Below, in pieces: positions 1 through 8,555 of a stretch of DNA of 64,000 nucleotides (its first letter is position 1; every line of letters starts with the position of its first letter). Below the pieces are notes generated by a model that was not told the DNA's origin, did no database searches, and was given only the letters and a program-made list of their open reading frames with translations. Origin of the DNA: Microbacterium oxydans (GTDB taxonomy: Bacteria > Actinomycetota > Actinomycetes > Actinomycetales > Microbacteriaceae); the NCBI RefSeq assembly GCF_900095745.1, contig NZ_FMIR01000019.1, forward strand, positions 62,001 through 126,000, in the 5' to 3' direction. Position numbers and translations under genes: made by a program.

Positions 1-474
1 CCGTGTCCGTGCGGGAATCATGGTGTGAGGGGTGCCGAGTGCGTGTGTCCACCCATGGCAATCCGACGGTACTCGACCCGACTGTCGGGACCGCTCCGCG
101 ACCGGATAGACATCGATCTGCACGTGGCCCGGGTGGCCGCGTCGTGCGCGACGGACGAGCGGAGGGCAAGAACGACGACTGTCCAGGCACGGGCGCGCGT
201 CCTCGCGGCGAGCGAGCGTGCGGTGCAGCGGTGGAAGAGCACGCCGTGGCGGCGCAACGCCGACGTCCCCGGCACCTGGCTTCGCCAGGGGGCCCTTCGG
301 CTCTCTGCGGCGACCAGGTCGCCACTCGATCGTGCGCTGGAACGCGGATCGCTGACGTTGCGGGGCTATGACCGCGTGCTCAGGGTCGCGTGGACCATGG
401 CCGACCTGGCAGGCAGCGACCGACCCGGGCCTGAGGAGATAGGCCGTGCCCTGCATCTGAGGAGAGGGCTGTGA
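1..474 (+). CDS. comM: ComM/YifB-family Mg-chelatase-like AAA+ ATPase, 3' end only
   Basis: This is the last 157 codons of a YifB/ComM protein; its 5' part lies outside the window. The first residues read PCPCG, the cysteine-containing signature found near the C-terminal third of YifB/ComM proteins. It is followed by the conserved stretch around SGPLRDRIDIDL and a helical C-terminal domain ending in LRRGL. In the family, ComM acts as a hexameric helicase that extends branch migration during natural transformation. The gene ends in TGA at 472-474, inside the start region of dprA, so the two are probably translated together. Together with xerC downstream it forms the usual actinobacterial DNA-processing block. 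The assignment is firm; nothing can be said of the missing ATPase core. Confidence 0.9.
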   Translation, partial: PCPCGNHGVRGAECVCPPMAIRRYSTRLSGPLRDRIDIDLHVARVAASCATDERRARTTTVQARARVLAASERAVQRWKSTPWRRNADVPGTWLRQGALRLSAATRSPLDRALERGSLTLRGYDRVLRVAWTMADLAGSDRPGPEEIGRALHLRRGL

Positions 475-1670
475 TGATGATGGACGAACTGCTCGACGAC
501 TCCGAGACCATCGCAGCGGTCCGTCGGATCCACCCGGGTGATGCCCTCGCGGAGTGCGTGGCACGCGCGGCATGGAGCGTGATCGCCGAGCCCGGTGACG
601 CCGTCGCAGGGGCGCTGATCGGGACCTTGGGCGCGGCTGAAGCACTTTCGGCGGCGCTGGGAGATGCCCTGTCGTTGATGCCCGCAGGCGCCGCGAGCGG
701 ACAGGCTTCTCGGCCGCTGACAGAGGCGAGAGCACGATGGCGCCCTCGCGCCGATCCCCGCGCTGTGCGGCAGGCCCTCCGCAGCGCGTTCGAGGTCGGA
801 GCGCGGCTGGTCATCCCCGGCGACGCGCATTGGCCAGTGAGCCTCGATGATCTCGGGCCTCATGCGCCAAGTGCACTGTGGGTGCGCGGGCACGTCGATC
901 TTCTCGTGCGGAACCCACGGGTGTCGATGGTCGGGGCGCGGGCCGCCAGCAGCTATGGCGAGCACGTCGCCGCGGAACTCAGCGGGGATCTCGCCGCGGG
1001 GGGAGCGGTGATCGTCTCCGGCGGCGCATACGGAATCGATGGCGCTGTACATCGCGCTGCCCTCGGTGCAGGCGGAGCGACCGTGGCCTTCCTCGCCGGC
1101 GGAGTCGACCGCGCCTACCCGATCGGTCATCAGAGGCTCCTGCAGCAGATCGCGGTCGAAGGGGCTGTGGTGAGCGAACCGCCGTGCGGAACGGCTCCGA
1201 CCAAGTGGCGCTTCCTGGCTCGGAACCGACTGATTGCCGCGCTCGGACAGGCGACCGTGGTGGTCGAAGCGGGTTGGCGCAGCGGCTCGTTGAACACCGC
1301 GGGTCACGCAGCGACGCTGGGGCGTCCGCTCGGTGCGGTTCCCGGACCGGTGACGTCGGCATCTTCCGCAGGGTGCCACCGGCTGCTCCGGGAGTACGAC
1401 GCGCAGTGCGTCACCTCGGCACGAGAGGTGCGAGAGCTGTGGGGGCCGATCGAACAACCGCCGGCCGAGCGCGAAGAGCACGATCCGAATCGCACCCGAG
1501 TCCTCGATGCCCTGAGCACGAGGTCGAGGCTCTCCGTCGAGGAGATCGCCCGAAGGTCGGGCTTGTCGCCGGATCGAGTGCGCTCATGCCTCGGGTTGCT
1601 GCACCTGGAAGGGGATGTCGCGCTCGACGAAAGGGGGTGGCACCGGGCGCACACATCACGGACCGGGTGA
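471..1670 (+). CDS. dprA: DNA-processing protein DprA (RecA loader for incoming ssDNA)
   Basis: The 399-residue product has the DprA Rossmann-like core at about residues 100-310. Visible motifs are MVGARAAS near 153, VSGGAYGIDGAVHRAAL near 182, RNRLIAALG near 251 and SGSLNTAGHA near 271. A C-terminal winged-helix segment (about 335-395) follows, beginning VLDALSTRSRLSVEEIARRSG. DprA binds ssDNA taken up by the cell and loads RecA. The start is ambiguous: GTG 471 is followed by ATGs at 474, 477 and 480, all behind a purine-rich GGAGAG at about 461-466. Any of them overlaps the comM stop, which fits coupling. In non-transforming actinobacteria DprA may serve general recombination; which applies here cannot be read from the sequence. 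Confidence 0.95.
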   Translation: MMMMDELLDDSETIAAVRRIHPGDALAECVARAAWSVIAEPGDAVAGALIGTLGAAEALSAALGDALSLMPAGAASGQASRPLTEARARWRPRADPRAVRQALRSAFEVGARLVIPGDAHWPVSLDDLGPHAPSALWVRGHVDLLVRNPRVSMVGARAASSYGEHVAAELSGDLAAGGAVIVSGGAYGIDGAVHRAALGAGGATVAFLAGGVDRAYPIGHQRLLQQIAVEGAVVSEPPCGTAPTKWRFLARNRLIAALGQATVVVEAGWRSGSLNTAGHAATLGRPLGAVPGPVTSASSAGCHRLLREYDAQCVTSAREVRELWGPIEQPPAEREEHDPNRTRVLDALSTRSRLSVEEIARRSGLSPDRVRSCLGLLHLEGDVALDERGWHRAHTSRTG

Positions 1671-1736
1671 GAGGTATCCGTAGAGACCTCGGCGAGGCTG
1701 AAGAGGGGACGCGACGTACAGCGGCAAGCTGAAGCC

Positions 1737-2639
1737 ATGGATCTCACGGTCGCCACCGAGGCGTTCGTCGGCCACCTGGAGCGGGTGCGTCGACTCTCGC
1801 CCGCGACCGCGAAGGCATACAGGTCGGACCTTCGAGACCTCCAGGCGTCGGCAGGTGGCATCACGCTCGAAGAAGTCGATCTCGAGGTGCTCAGAGACTG
1901 GCTCTGGCATGCCACCCAGCGGGGCGATGCGAGATCCACACTCGCGCGGCGGGCTGCGGCCGCTCGGTCCTTCTTCGGCTGGGCGCACGAGCACGAGCTC
2001 GTGTCCCACGACCCGAGCCTGCGGCTGATCGCACCGAAGAAGGGACGCACACTGCCCACAGTGGCGTCCCGCGAGGCGATGTCGGGCTTGCTCGATGCTC
2101 ATCGCGACGCGGCCGGGACGGGAGATCCGATCGCCTTGCGCGACCACGCGATACTCGAGCTGCTCTATGGCTCCGGCATCCGTGTCGCAGAACTGTGCGG
2201 GCTGGATATCGACGACCTCGACCTCGACCGAGGCACGGCCCGCGTGCTCGGGAAGGGGGCCAAGGAACGGGTCGTCCCCTACGGTGCTCCGGCGAGGGAT
2301 GCGCTGGAGGCTTATCTCCGTCGCGGCCGACCGGTCCTGGTGGCGAGGGCGCGCGCCTTCTCATCCGCTGTGATGCTGGGGAGTCGCGGCGCCCGGATCG
2401 GCCCACGAGCGGTCTACGAGCTTGTCGCCCGCGTGCTGGCACCGGTGGTCGGCACCGAGACCATCGGCCCGCACGCCCTTCGACACACGGCTGCCACCCA
2501 CCTTCTCGACGGCGGTGCAGACCTGCGGGCCGTCCAGGAGATACTGGGTCATGCCAGCCTCGGCACGACCCAGATATACACGCACGTCTCGGCCGAACGC
2601 CTGACCGCGACCTATCGACTGGCGCATCCCCGGGCGTGA
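1737..2639 (+). CDS. xerC: Tyrosine recombinase XerC (chromosome dimer resolution)
   Basis: The product is a 300-residue tyrosine recombinase with an N-terminal SAM-like core-binding domain (about 5-90) and a catalytic domain after about 110. The active-site set is complete: R149 (GSGIRV), the GKGAKER hairpin lysine near 173-176, H246-x-x-R249, H272 and the nucleophile Y281 in QIYTH. Length and position upstream of rpsB match chromosomal XerC, which works with XerD at dif under FtsK control, rather than a phage integrase. No dif-like site or attachment repeat is evident nearby. CAAGCT at 1725-1730 ends 6 nt before the ATG, suggesting a leaderless mRNA separate from dprA. Confidence 0.93.
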   Translation: MDLTVATEAFVGHLERVRRLSPATAKAYRSDLRDLQASAGGITLEEVDLEVLRDWLWHATQRGDARSTLARRAAAARSFFGWAHEHELVSHDPSLRLIAPKKGRTLPTVASREAMSGLLDAHRDAAGTGDPIALRDHAILELLYGSGIRVAELCGLDIDDLDLDRGTARVLGKGAKERVVPYGAPARDALEAYLRRGRPVLVARARAFSSAVMLGSRGARIGPRAVYELVARVLAPVVGTETIGPHALRHTAATHLLDGGADLRAVQEILGHASLGTTQIYTHVSAERLTATYRLAHPRA

Positions 2640-2694
2640 TGTCGGAGGGCGGCGTGCTCGAGCCGCTGGCACCGCGGTCGGGCGGGCCCTGGGA

Positions 2695-3219
2695 TCACAG
2701 AGGCTCGCAGCAGGGGAGCAGGACTGCCCGCGGGAGATCGCCGAAGAGAAGCATCGGATTTATGTAGACGCCGTCTCTTCGTACGCCGAGGTGCATCGCG
2801 CCCGCCGCGGTGTGACCGCCCGCGTCGACGAGTCCGATCTCCTGCCCGACCGACACCGCGTCGCCCGGGTCGAGCGTCGTTCGGAGCGGCTCGAAGGTGC
2901 TGACGAGGCCGTCTGCGTGCTCGATCGTCAGGAGCGGGCGGTCCACGACGGTCCTGCGGAACGCCACAGTGCCGTCCGCGGGGGCTGTGACCGCCGCGTG
3001 GATCGAAGCGCCGAGATCTACTCCGCGATGACCGGCACCGTACTCGTGCGCGGGCGCCCGGAACGGCTCGACGACCTCTCGCGAGCCGGCGAGCGGCCAT
3101 CGCCAGCGCGGTATGTCCGCGGTGTCACCCGAGGCGGCCGAGGCGTCGGGACCGTACAGGGCGAGCACGACGAGCACGGCGATGGCCGAGCCGGAAACCG
3201 CTCGGAGCAGAATGCGCAT
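2695..3219 (-). CDS. Secreted LytM/M23-fold protein with catalytic histidines replaced
   Basis: The 174-residue product has a cleavable signal peptide (about 1-29, ending DASA) and one M23 (LytM) domain. The zinc-ligand motif GHRGVD (H64, D68) and a later MHLGVRR (H143) are present. The usual catalytic HxH is A141-M-H143, and the histidine of the usual Y-x-H-L stretch is proline (FEPL, P111). All three zinc ligands therefore seem kept while both general catalytic histidines are lost. The family includes such degenerate members (EnvC, NlpD) that activate amidases instead of cutting peptidoglycan, and I infer that role here. The gene is divergent from rpsB and convergent with xerC. CACACT (plus-strand 3226-3231) ends 6 nt before the ATG. 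Confidence 0.85.
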   Translation of the reverse strand: MRILLRAVSGSAIAVLVVLALYGPDASAASGDTADIPRWRWPLAGSREVVEPFRAPAHEYGAGHRGVDLGASIHAAVTAPADGTVAFRRTVVDRPLLTIEHADGLVSTFEPLRTTLDPGDAVSVGQEIGLVDAGGHTAAGAMHLGVRRDGVYINPMLLFGDLPRAVLLPCCEPL

Positions 3220-3525
3220 GAGGGGAGTGTGACGTCTCTTCCGAGCGGTCGGACGGCCGTCTCGGCGCCGTCAGCGGACCGCGTGGACGACTTCGGTGGG
3301 GAGCTGCCGGTGCAGGGTGAGTGACGTCGCTGCTTCCTGTATGCTGGGGGAGCACCTCGATATCGGGGTGACTACGCGTGCCCAAAGCGATTCAGATCGC
3401 GGCATCCACTCCCACAGGTCCTGTTCCTCGAACAGGCGGGCGTGGGCCGGGCACCAGGAAGTCCGATCATCCGATCGGCTTGCAACCTCAACGGCGCAGA
3501 AACGCGCCAGAACCAGGAGACGACC
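3220..3525 (+). promoter_or_regulatory. Divergent promoter region and structured 5' leader of rpsB
   Basis: This 306-nt stretch holds no credible gene. TATGCT at 3340-3345 is a reasonable -10 element for rpsB, giving a leader of about 175 nt. The leader contains a 7-bp hairpin (CCTGTTC-ctc-GAACAGG, 3420-3436) and a 6-bp hairpin (3463-3478). It ends with the ribosome-binding site AGGAGA at about 3515-3520. In other bacteria S2 represses rpsB-tsf by binding the leader. Whether this leader is the binding target is inference; I cannot match it to a named RNA family from sequence alone. Confidence 0.45.
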
Positions 3526-4476
3526 ATGGCTGTGGTCACCATCCGCCAGCTGCTCGACAGCGGCGTGCACTTCGGACACCAGACCCGTCGGTGGAACCCG
3601 AAGGTCAAGCGCTTCATCCTCACCGAGCGCAGCGGCATCCACATCATCGACCTCCAGCAGTCGCTCGGCTACATCGACAAGGCCTACGACTTCGTCAAGG
3701 AGACCGTCGCTCACGGTGGCACGATCCTCTTCGTCGGCACCAAGAAGCAGGCGCAGGAGATCCTCGCCGAGCAGGCGACGCGCGTCGGCCAGCCTTTCGT
3801 GAACCAGCGGTGGCTCGGTGGACTCCTCACCAACTTCCAGACGATCTCCAAGCGTCTCGCACGCATGAAGGAGCTCGAGGAGCTCGACTACGAGACCCCG
3901 GCGAACAGCGGCTTCACGAAGAAGGAACTGCTTCTCAAGAAGCGCGAGCTCGACAAGCTGCACAAGTCGCTCGGCGGTATCCGCAACCTCACCAAGACGC
4001 CGTCGGCCATCTGGGTCGTCGACGCCAAGCGCGAGCACCTCGCCATCGATGAGGCCAAGAAGCTCGGCATCCCCGTGATCGGTATCCTCGACACCAACGC
4101 CGACCCGGACGACTTCCAGTACCCGATCCCCGGCAACGACGACGCGATCCGCTCCGTCTCGCTGCTGACCCGCATCATCGCCGACGCCGCGGCCGAGGGC
4201 CTGCAGCAGAAGCACAACCCGGAGACGGGTGACGCCGAGCCGCTCGCCGACTGGGAGAAGGAGCTCCTCGAGACCCCCGCCCCGGAGGTCCAGGAGTCCG
4301 CTGACGCCGCCGAGGTCGTGACCTCGGAAGACGAGGCCGCCGTCGTCGAGACGCCTGCTGCTGACGAGACCGCTGCCGACGAGGCCGGTGCTGAGGCACA
4401 CGACGAGGCGATCGCCGCCGCTTCCGGTGAGGAGACCGCTGAGGTCGCCGCCGCCGAGGCTGCCGACGCCAAGTAA
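3526..4476 (+). CDS. rpsB: 30S ribosomal protein S2
   Basis: The N-terminus [19 protein letters not shown] and the later [14 protein letters not shown] and ADAKREH-like stretches identify ribosomal protein S2, which sits on the 30S solvent side and is needed for S1 binding and initiation. The product has 316 residues. The S2 core ends near residue 235, and the last 80 residues form an Ala/Glu-rich acidic tail, as in many actinobacterial S2 proteins. I chose ATG 3526 over an upstream in-frame codon because AGGAGA lies just before it and conserved S2 homology begins exactly there. tsf follows 44 nt downstream in the usual rpsB-tsf operon. Confidence 0.98.
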   Translation: MAVVTIRQLLDSGVHFGHQTRRWNPKVKRFILTERSGIHIIDLQQSLGYIDKAYDFVKETVAHGGTILFVGTKKQAQEILAEQATRVGQPFVNQRWLGGLLTNFQTISKRLARMKELEELDYETPANSGFTKKELLLKKRELDKLHKSLGGIRNLTKTPSAIWVVDAKREHLAIDEAKKLGIPVIGILDTNADPDDFQYPIPGNDDAIRSVSLLTRIIADAAAEGLQQKHNPETGDAEPLADWEKELLETPAPEVQESADAAEVVTSEDEAAVVETPAADETAADEAGAEAHDEAIAAASGEETAEVAAAEAADAK

Positions 4477-4520
4477 TCCCCTCGTTCACACACACCTAAC
4501 GAAGCAAGGAGCCACCACAC

Positions 4521-5348
4521 ATGGCCAACTTCACCATCGCTGACCTCAAGGCGCTGCGTGAGCAGCTCGGCACGGGAATGGTCGACACCAAGAAGGCGCT
4601 CGAGGAGGCTGACGGAGACGTCGCGAAGGCCACCGAGATCCTGCGTCTCAAGGGTGCGAAGGGCAACGCGAAGCGCGCTGACCGTTCGACCAGCGAGGGA
4701 CTGATCGTCGCTCGCGAGCAGGATGGCGCCGTGACGCTCATCGAGCTCGCATGCGAGACCGACTTCGTCGCGAAGAACGAGCGCTTCATCGCGCTGGCCG
4801 ACAAGGTCGCCGACGCCGCAGCAGCGGTCAAGGCCGATTCGGTCGACGCCGCCCTCGCCGCATCCGCCGGCGACAAGAGCGTCGAGCAGGTCATCTCCGA
4901 AGAGGCCGCGATCATCGGCGAGAAGGTCGAACTGCGCCGCGTGCGCACGATCTCGGGCGACAAGGTCGAGGTCTACCTGCACCGCACCAGCAAGGATCTG
5001 CCGCCGCAGATCGGTGTCGTCGTCGCCTACTCGGGCGATGACGCCGAGACCGCGCGCAGCATCGCGCAGCACATCTCCTTCGCGAACCCGTCGTACCTGT
5101 CCCGCGAGGACGTGCCAGCGGACGCGGTCGAGAAGGAGCGTGAGATCGTCACCGAGATCTCTCGTAACGAGGGCAAGCCGGAAGCGGCTCTCCCGAAGAT
5201 CGTCGAGGGCCGTGTCTCTGCGTTCATCAAGCAGGTCGCCCTGCTCGAGCAGGACTACGCCAAGGACAACAAGCTCTCTGTCGCCCAGGTGGCGAAGGAC
5301 GCCGGTATCACCGTGACGGACTTCGCGCGCTTCAAGGTCGGCGCGTAG
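4521..5348 (+). CDS. tsf: Elongation factor Ts
   Basis: The 275-residue product starts with the UBA-like N-terminal domain ([23 protein letters not shown]) containing the TGAGMMDCK-type motif as LGTGMVDTK. The EF-Ts core follows, including CETDFVAKN near residue 80. EF-Ts is the guanine-nucleotide exchange factor that recycles EF-Tu. The length is normal for the family. An AAGGAG ribosome-binding site lies 10 nt before the ATG. A strong hairpin starts 8 nt after the stop, so most transcription probably ends before pyrH. Confidence 0.98.
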   Translation: MANFTIADLKALREQLGTGMVDTKKALEEADGDVAKATEILRLKGAKGNAKRADRSTSEGLIVAREQDGAVTLIELACETDFVAKNERFIALADKVADAAAAVKADSVDAALAASAGDKSVEQVISEEAAIIGEKVELRRVRTISGDKVEVYLHRTSKDLPPQIGVVVAYSGDDAETARSIAQHISFANPSYLSREDVPADAVEKEREIVTEISRNEGKPEAALPKIVEGRVSAFIKQVALLEQDYAKDNKLSVAQVAKDAGITVTDFARFKVGA

Positions 5349-5355
5349 CAAGGTC

Positions 5356-5390
5356 GAAGGGGTTCGGATCGCCAAGATCCGAACCCCTTC
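5356..5390 (+). terminator. Perfect 15-bp hairpin after tsf
   Basis: The arms 5356-5370 and 5376-5390 are exact reverse complements around a 5-nt GCCAA loop. The 3' arm ends in CCCCTTC followed by TTC, which is a short U-poor tail typical of high-GC actinobacterial terminators. It lies between the tsf stop and the TATCTT promoter element (5409-5414) of pyrH. It should end or attenuate the rpsB-tsf transcript. Confidence 0.85.
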
Positions 5391-5439
5391 TTCATGCCCA
5401 CGAGGCACTATCTTGAATCGGGACGAGAGGACACCCACC

Positions 5440-6156
5440 ATGACTGAACGCACCGGACGCCGACGCGTCCTTCTCAAGCTCTCCGGAGAGGCCTTCGGAG
5501 CGGGGCAGCTGGGTGTCAGCCCCGATGTGGTCTCGCAGATCGCCCGCGACATCGCCGCGGCCGTCGATCGGGTCGAGGTCGCGATCGTCGTCGGCGGAGG
5601 CAACTTCTTCCGTGGCGCCGAGCTCAGCCAGCGCGGCATGGACAGGGGCCGCGCCGACTACATGGGCATGCTGGGCACGGTCATGAACGCCCTCGCCCTC
5701 CAGGACTTCCTCGAGCAGGCCGGAGCCGCCACCCGCGTGCAGTCGGCCATCTCGATGACACAGGTCGCCGAGCCGTACATCCCGCGTCGCGCCGAGCGTC
5801 ATCTCGAGAAGGGCCGCGTGGTCATCTTCGGCGCCGGCGCAGGCCTCCCGTACTTCTCCACGGACACCGTCGCCGCGCAGCGTGCGCTCGAGATCGGCGC
5901 GGACGAGGTCCTCGTCGCGAAGAACGGCGTCGACGCGATCTACACCGCCGACCCGAACAAGCACGCCGACGCGGAGCGCATCGAGCGCGTCACGTATCGT
6001 GATGCGCTGCAGCGTGGCCTCAAGGTCGTCGACTCGACCGCCTTCAGCCTGTGTATGGACAACAGCATGGACATGCGCGTGTTCGGCATGGAGCCCGCAG
6101 GCAACGTGACCCGCGCGTTGCTCGGCGAGCCGATCGGAACCCTCGTCACCGCCTGA
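5440..6156 (+). CDS. pyrH: UMP kinase
   Basis: The 238-residue product belongs to the amino-acid-kinase family. It shows [10 protein letters not shown] at the N-terminus, the [10 protein letters not shown] glycine loop, [15 protein letters not shown], and the Thr/Asp-rich nucleotide region [16 protein letters not shown]. PyrH phosphorylates UMP to UDP in pyrimidine nucleotide synthesis and is hexameric in other bacteria. ATG 5440 is preferred over an upstream TTG because GAGAGG precedes it at the right distance. TATCTT at 5409-5414 would give a leader of about 19 nt. The gene sits in the standard rpsB-tsf-pyrH-frr order. Confidence 0.97.
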   Translation: MTERTGRRRVLLKLSGEAFGAGQLGVSPDVVSQIARDIAAAVDRVEVAIVVGGGNFFRGAELSQRGMDRGRADYMGMLGTVMNALALQDFLEQAGAATRVQSAISMTQVAEPYIPRRAERHLEKGRVVIFGAGAGLPYFSTDTVAAQRALEIGADEVLVAKNGVDAIYTADPNKHADAERIERVTYRDALQRGLKVVDSTAFSLCMDNSMDMRVFGMEPAGNVTRALLGEPIGTLVTA

Positions 6157-6224
6157 GCGTGTGACACGGCGGAGACGACTTCGCCCGATAGAATTTGCAG
6201 AACACCCCGACGATAGGAGCCACC

Positions 6225-6779
6225 GTGATCGCGGACGTCCTCGCTGAAACCACCACTCGTATGAACCGGGCGGTCGAAGCTGCCAAGGAGGACTTCTCCA
6301 CGGTGCGCACCGGTCGTGCGAACCCGCAGATGTTCCAGAAGGTCCTCGTGGACTACTACGGCACGCCGACCCCGATCGCCCAGCTCGCATCGCTGGCGAA
6401 CCAGGAAGCACGAACGCTCATCATCACGCCGTACGACAAGTCGGCGCTGAAGGCGATCGAGCAGGCGATCCGCGACATGCCGAACCTCGGAGTCAACCCC
6501 ACGAACGACGGCAACCTCGTCCGCGTGACGATGCCCGAGCTCACGGCGGAGCGTCGCAAGGAGTACGTCAAGCTCGTCAAGACCAAGGCCGAGGACGCGA
6601 AGGTCCATGTCCGTGGCATCCGCCGCAAGGCGAAGGACGAGCTCGACGCGCTCAAGAGCGAGCTCGGCGAGGACGAGATCGCTCGCGGCGAGAAGGAGCT
6701 GGACGGCCTGACGCGTCAGCACGTCGACCTCATCGACGACGCGCTGAAGCGCAAAGAGGCCGAACTCCTCGAGGTGTAG
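6225..6779 (+). CDS. frr: Ribosome recycling factor
   Basis: The product (184 residues from GTG 6225) matches ribosome recycling factor along its full length. It has the early [10 protein letters not shown], the central [29 protein letters not shown] and [12 protein letters not shown], and a helical C-terminus. With EF-G it splits post-termination 70S ribosomes. AGGAG at 6215-6219 decides for GTG 6225 rather than an upstream TTG. TAGAAT at 6189-6194 is a likely own -10 element. cdsA begins 5 nt after the stop, so the two are probably cotranscribed. Confidence 0.97.
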   Translation: MIADVLAETTTRMNRAVEAAKEDFSTVRTGRANPQMFQKVLVDYYGTPTPIAQLASLANQEARTLIITPYDKSALKAIEQAIRDMPNLGVNPTNDGNLVRVTMPELTAERRKEYVKLVKTKAEDAKVHVRGIRRKAKDELDALKSELGEDEIARGEKELDGLTRQHVDLIDDALKRKEAELLEV

Positions 6780-6784
6780 TCGGC

Positions 6785-7930
6785 ATGTCTGACGAAACGC
6801 GAGACGCTGAGGAGGGCATGCCGCCGACGCGTCGAGAGGCGCGTGACGGTGCGCCGCCCGACGGCGTCCCGCTCGCGGACACGGCCTTCCCGACGTTCGA
6901 CGCGGAAGCCATTCCGCCTCGTCCACCGCTGCCAGCGTCCCCTGTCGGAGGGAACCCTGCCGTGGTCAGGCCGCTCGACACAGCCGACCACAACGCGATC
7001 CGCGAGCAGTGGCGGGCAGCGCGGGACGAGCTCGAGAGCCACGTCTCTCATGCGCGCGATCAGATCGACCAGGCGAACGAGCGGATCAAGCAGCGCACGG
7101 GGCGAGACCTGGTTCTCGCGATTCTGATCGGTCTCGCTTTCGGTGCGGCGCTGCTCGGATCACTGCTCTTCATCAAGGCACTGTTCGTGCCGTTCGCTCT
7201 CGCTGCGGCGCTGCTGGGGGTGTACGAGCTCTCTCGGGCTCTGCGGGCCTCCGGCCGACGTGTCGATGTCATACCGCAGCTGGTTGCGGGCGCTTTCCTG
7301 GTGCTCTCGGCCTACTTCGCGGAGCCGTGGCTGTCTTGGGTCATGCTCTTCGTGGCCGTCGCCTTCGTCATCGTGTGGCGACTCATCGCGCAGATGGTGG
7401 CGAAAGACGGCCGCACCTACGGCGACGTCCTCGCGGATGCGGTCATCAGCGGTTTCGTCCAGGTCTACGTGCCATTCCTCGCCGGCGTCGCCCTCATCCT
7501 CCTCGAGCAGGAGGGGGGCCAGTGGTGGGTGCTCAGCTTCATCGCCATCGCGGTCGCCGCCGACACGGGCGCGTATGCGGCTGGTCTCGCTTTCGGACGC
7601 CACCCGATGGCCCCGAAGATCAGCCCCAAGAAGACATGGGAGGGGTTCGGCGGCGCCGTCCTCGCCTCCCTGGTCGCCGGCGTACTGCTGGCCATCTTCC
7701 TTCTCGAGCTGCCCTGGTGGGCGGGTCTGATCTTCGGCGCGTCGATCCTGCTGTCTGCGACGCTGGGCGACCTCGGCGAGTCCATGCTCAAGCGTGATCT
7801 CGGTATCAAAGACATGAGCTCGTGGCTTCCCGGACACGGCGGTCTTCTCGATCGACTCGACAGCATCCTGCCCTCGACGATTCCGGCGCTCTGCCTCTAC
7901 TTCCTCCTCTCTCCCTGGGTGGTGCTGTGA
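6785..7930 (+). CDS. cdsA: Phosphatidate cytidylyltransferase (CDP-diacylglycerol synthase)
   Basis: The 381-residue integral membrane protein carries the CdsA signature near its C-terminus: DLGESMLKRDLGIKDMSSWLPGHGG followed by LDRLDS, here read as residues about 328-360. CdsA makes CDP-diacylglycerol from phosphatidic acid and CTP for phospholipid synthesis. About eight hydrophobic segments begin at residue 112. The first 110 residues are an acidic, Pro-rich, presumably cytoplasmic extension absent from short CdsA proteins. The next gene starts at the last base of the stop (TGATG), so translation is probably coupled. Confidence 0.93.
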   Translation: MSDETRDAEEGMPPTRREARDGAPPDGVPLADTAFPTFDAEAIPPRPPLPASPVGGNPAVVRPLDTADHNAIREQWRAARDELESHVSHARDQIDQANERIKQRTGRDLVLAILIGLAFGAALLGSLLFIKALFVPFALAAALLGVYELSRALRASGRRVDVIPQLVAGAFLVLSAYFAEPWLSWVMLFVAVAFVIVWRLIAQMVAKDGRTYGDVLADAVISGFVQVYVPFLAGVALILLEQEGGQWWVLSFIAIAVAADTGAYAAGLAFGRHPMAPKISPKKTWEGFGGAVLASLVAGVLLAIFLLELPWWAGLIFGASILLSATLGDLGESMLKRDLGIKDMSSWLPGHGGLLDRLDSILPSTIPALCLYFLLSPWVVL

Positions 7931-8508
7931 TGAACGAAGACCAGATCGCCGAACGGACGGCGGACGCTCCGCCGGCGTTCGCTCTGACATCCGGTCGTGA
8001 GCGGGGCTACCACCGCGCTGCTGTCGACACCTTCCTCGCATCTGCTCGACGAGCGTTCGAGACCGGTGCCGACGAACTGGGCGCCGACGACGTACGCGCG
8101 GCATCCTTTCCGCTCGTCAAAGGCGGTTACGTCGTGGCTGATGTCGACGCGGCCCTCGGTCGCGTGGAAGACGCCTTCGCCGCGCGTGAGCGGGAGCGCG
8201 TGGTGCGAGCGCAGGGTGCCGAGGTGTGGGTCGAGCAGGCGAGAGCAGACGCGCAGACCATCCTGGACCACCTGGCCCGGCCTCGCCGCCGACGCTTCGC
8301 GCGCACCGGGGTTCTCACGTTCGGCTACCGCATCGACGAGGTCGACCACGTCTCGACCAGGATCGTCCGCTATCTCCGCGACGGAGATCCGCTCTCCGCC
8401 GAGCAGCTGCGTTCCGCCGCGTTTCGCATGCAGCGGGGGGGCTACCGCGAGGAGCAGGTCGACGCGCTCCTCGATGCCACGATCGACGTCATTCTCGCCG
8501 TTCGCTGA
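7930..8508 (+). CDS. DivIVA-repeat protein (two DivIVA-like motifs)
   Basis: The 192-residue soluble product contains two copies of the actinobacterial DivIVA-like short domain. The first (about 20-75) runs from GRERGYHRAAVDTFL through VKGGYVVADVDAAL. The second (about 125-185) runs from LTFGYRIDEVDHVS through MQRGGYREEQVDALL. A charged linker with a predicted helix joins them. DivIVA-type modules usually help localise proteins at poles or septa, but this protein lacks the long coiled coil of true DivIVA/Wag31, so I do not assign a specific role. The start overlaps the cdsA stop by one base. A link to sites of membrane-lipid synthesis is inference from that coupling. Confidence 0.8.
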   Translation: MNEDQIAERTADAPPAFALTSGRERGYHRAAVDTFLASARRAFETGADELGADDVRAASFPLVKGGYVVADVDAALGRVEDAFAARERERVVRAQGAEVWVEQARADAQTILDHLARPRRRRFARTGVLTFGYRIDEVDHVSTRIVRYLRDGDPLSAEQLRSAAFRMQRGGYREEQVDALLDATIDVILAVR

Positions 8509-8555
8509 GTTCCTGATGGTCGACTCAGGCGCCTTTGCGTAGACTGTCCTTCATC

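Noticed and set aside
1737..2639. Possible integrase of a mobile element
   Set aside because: Length, gene order before rpsB and the absence of attachment repeats or cargo genes point to housekeeping XerC.
3888..5639. Long minus-strand open frame over rpsB and tsf
   Set aside because: It runs across two conserved genes and their spacer with no recognisable domain. The plus-strand products are certain.
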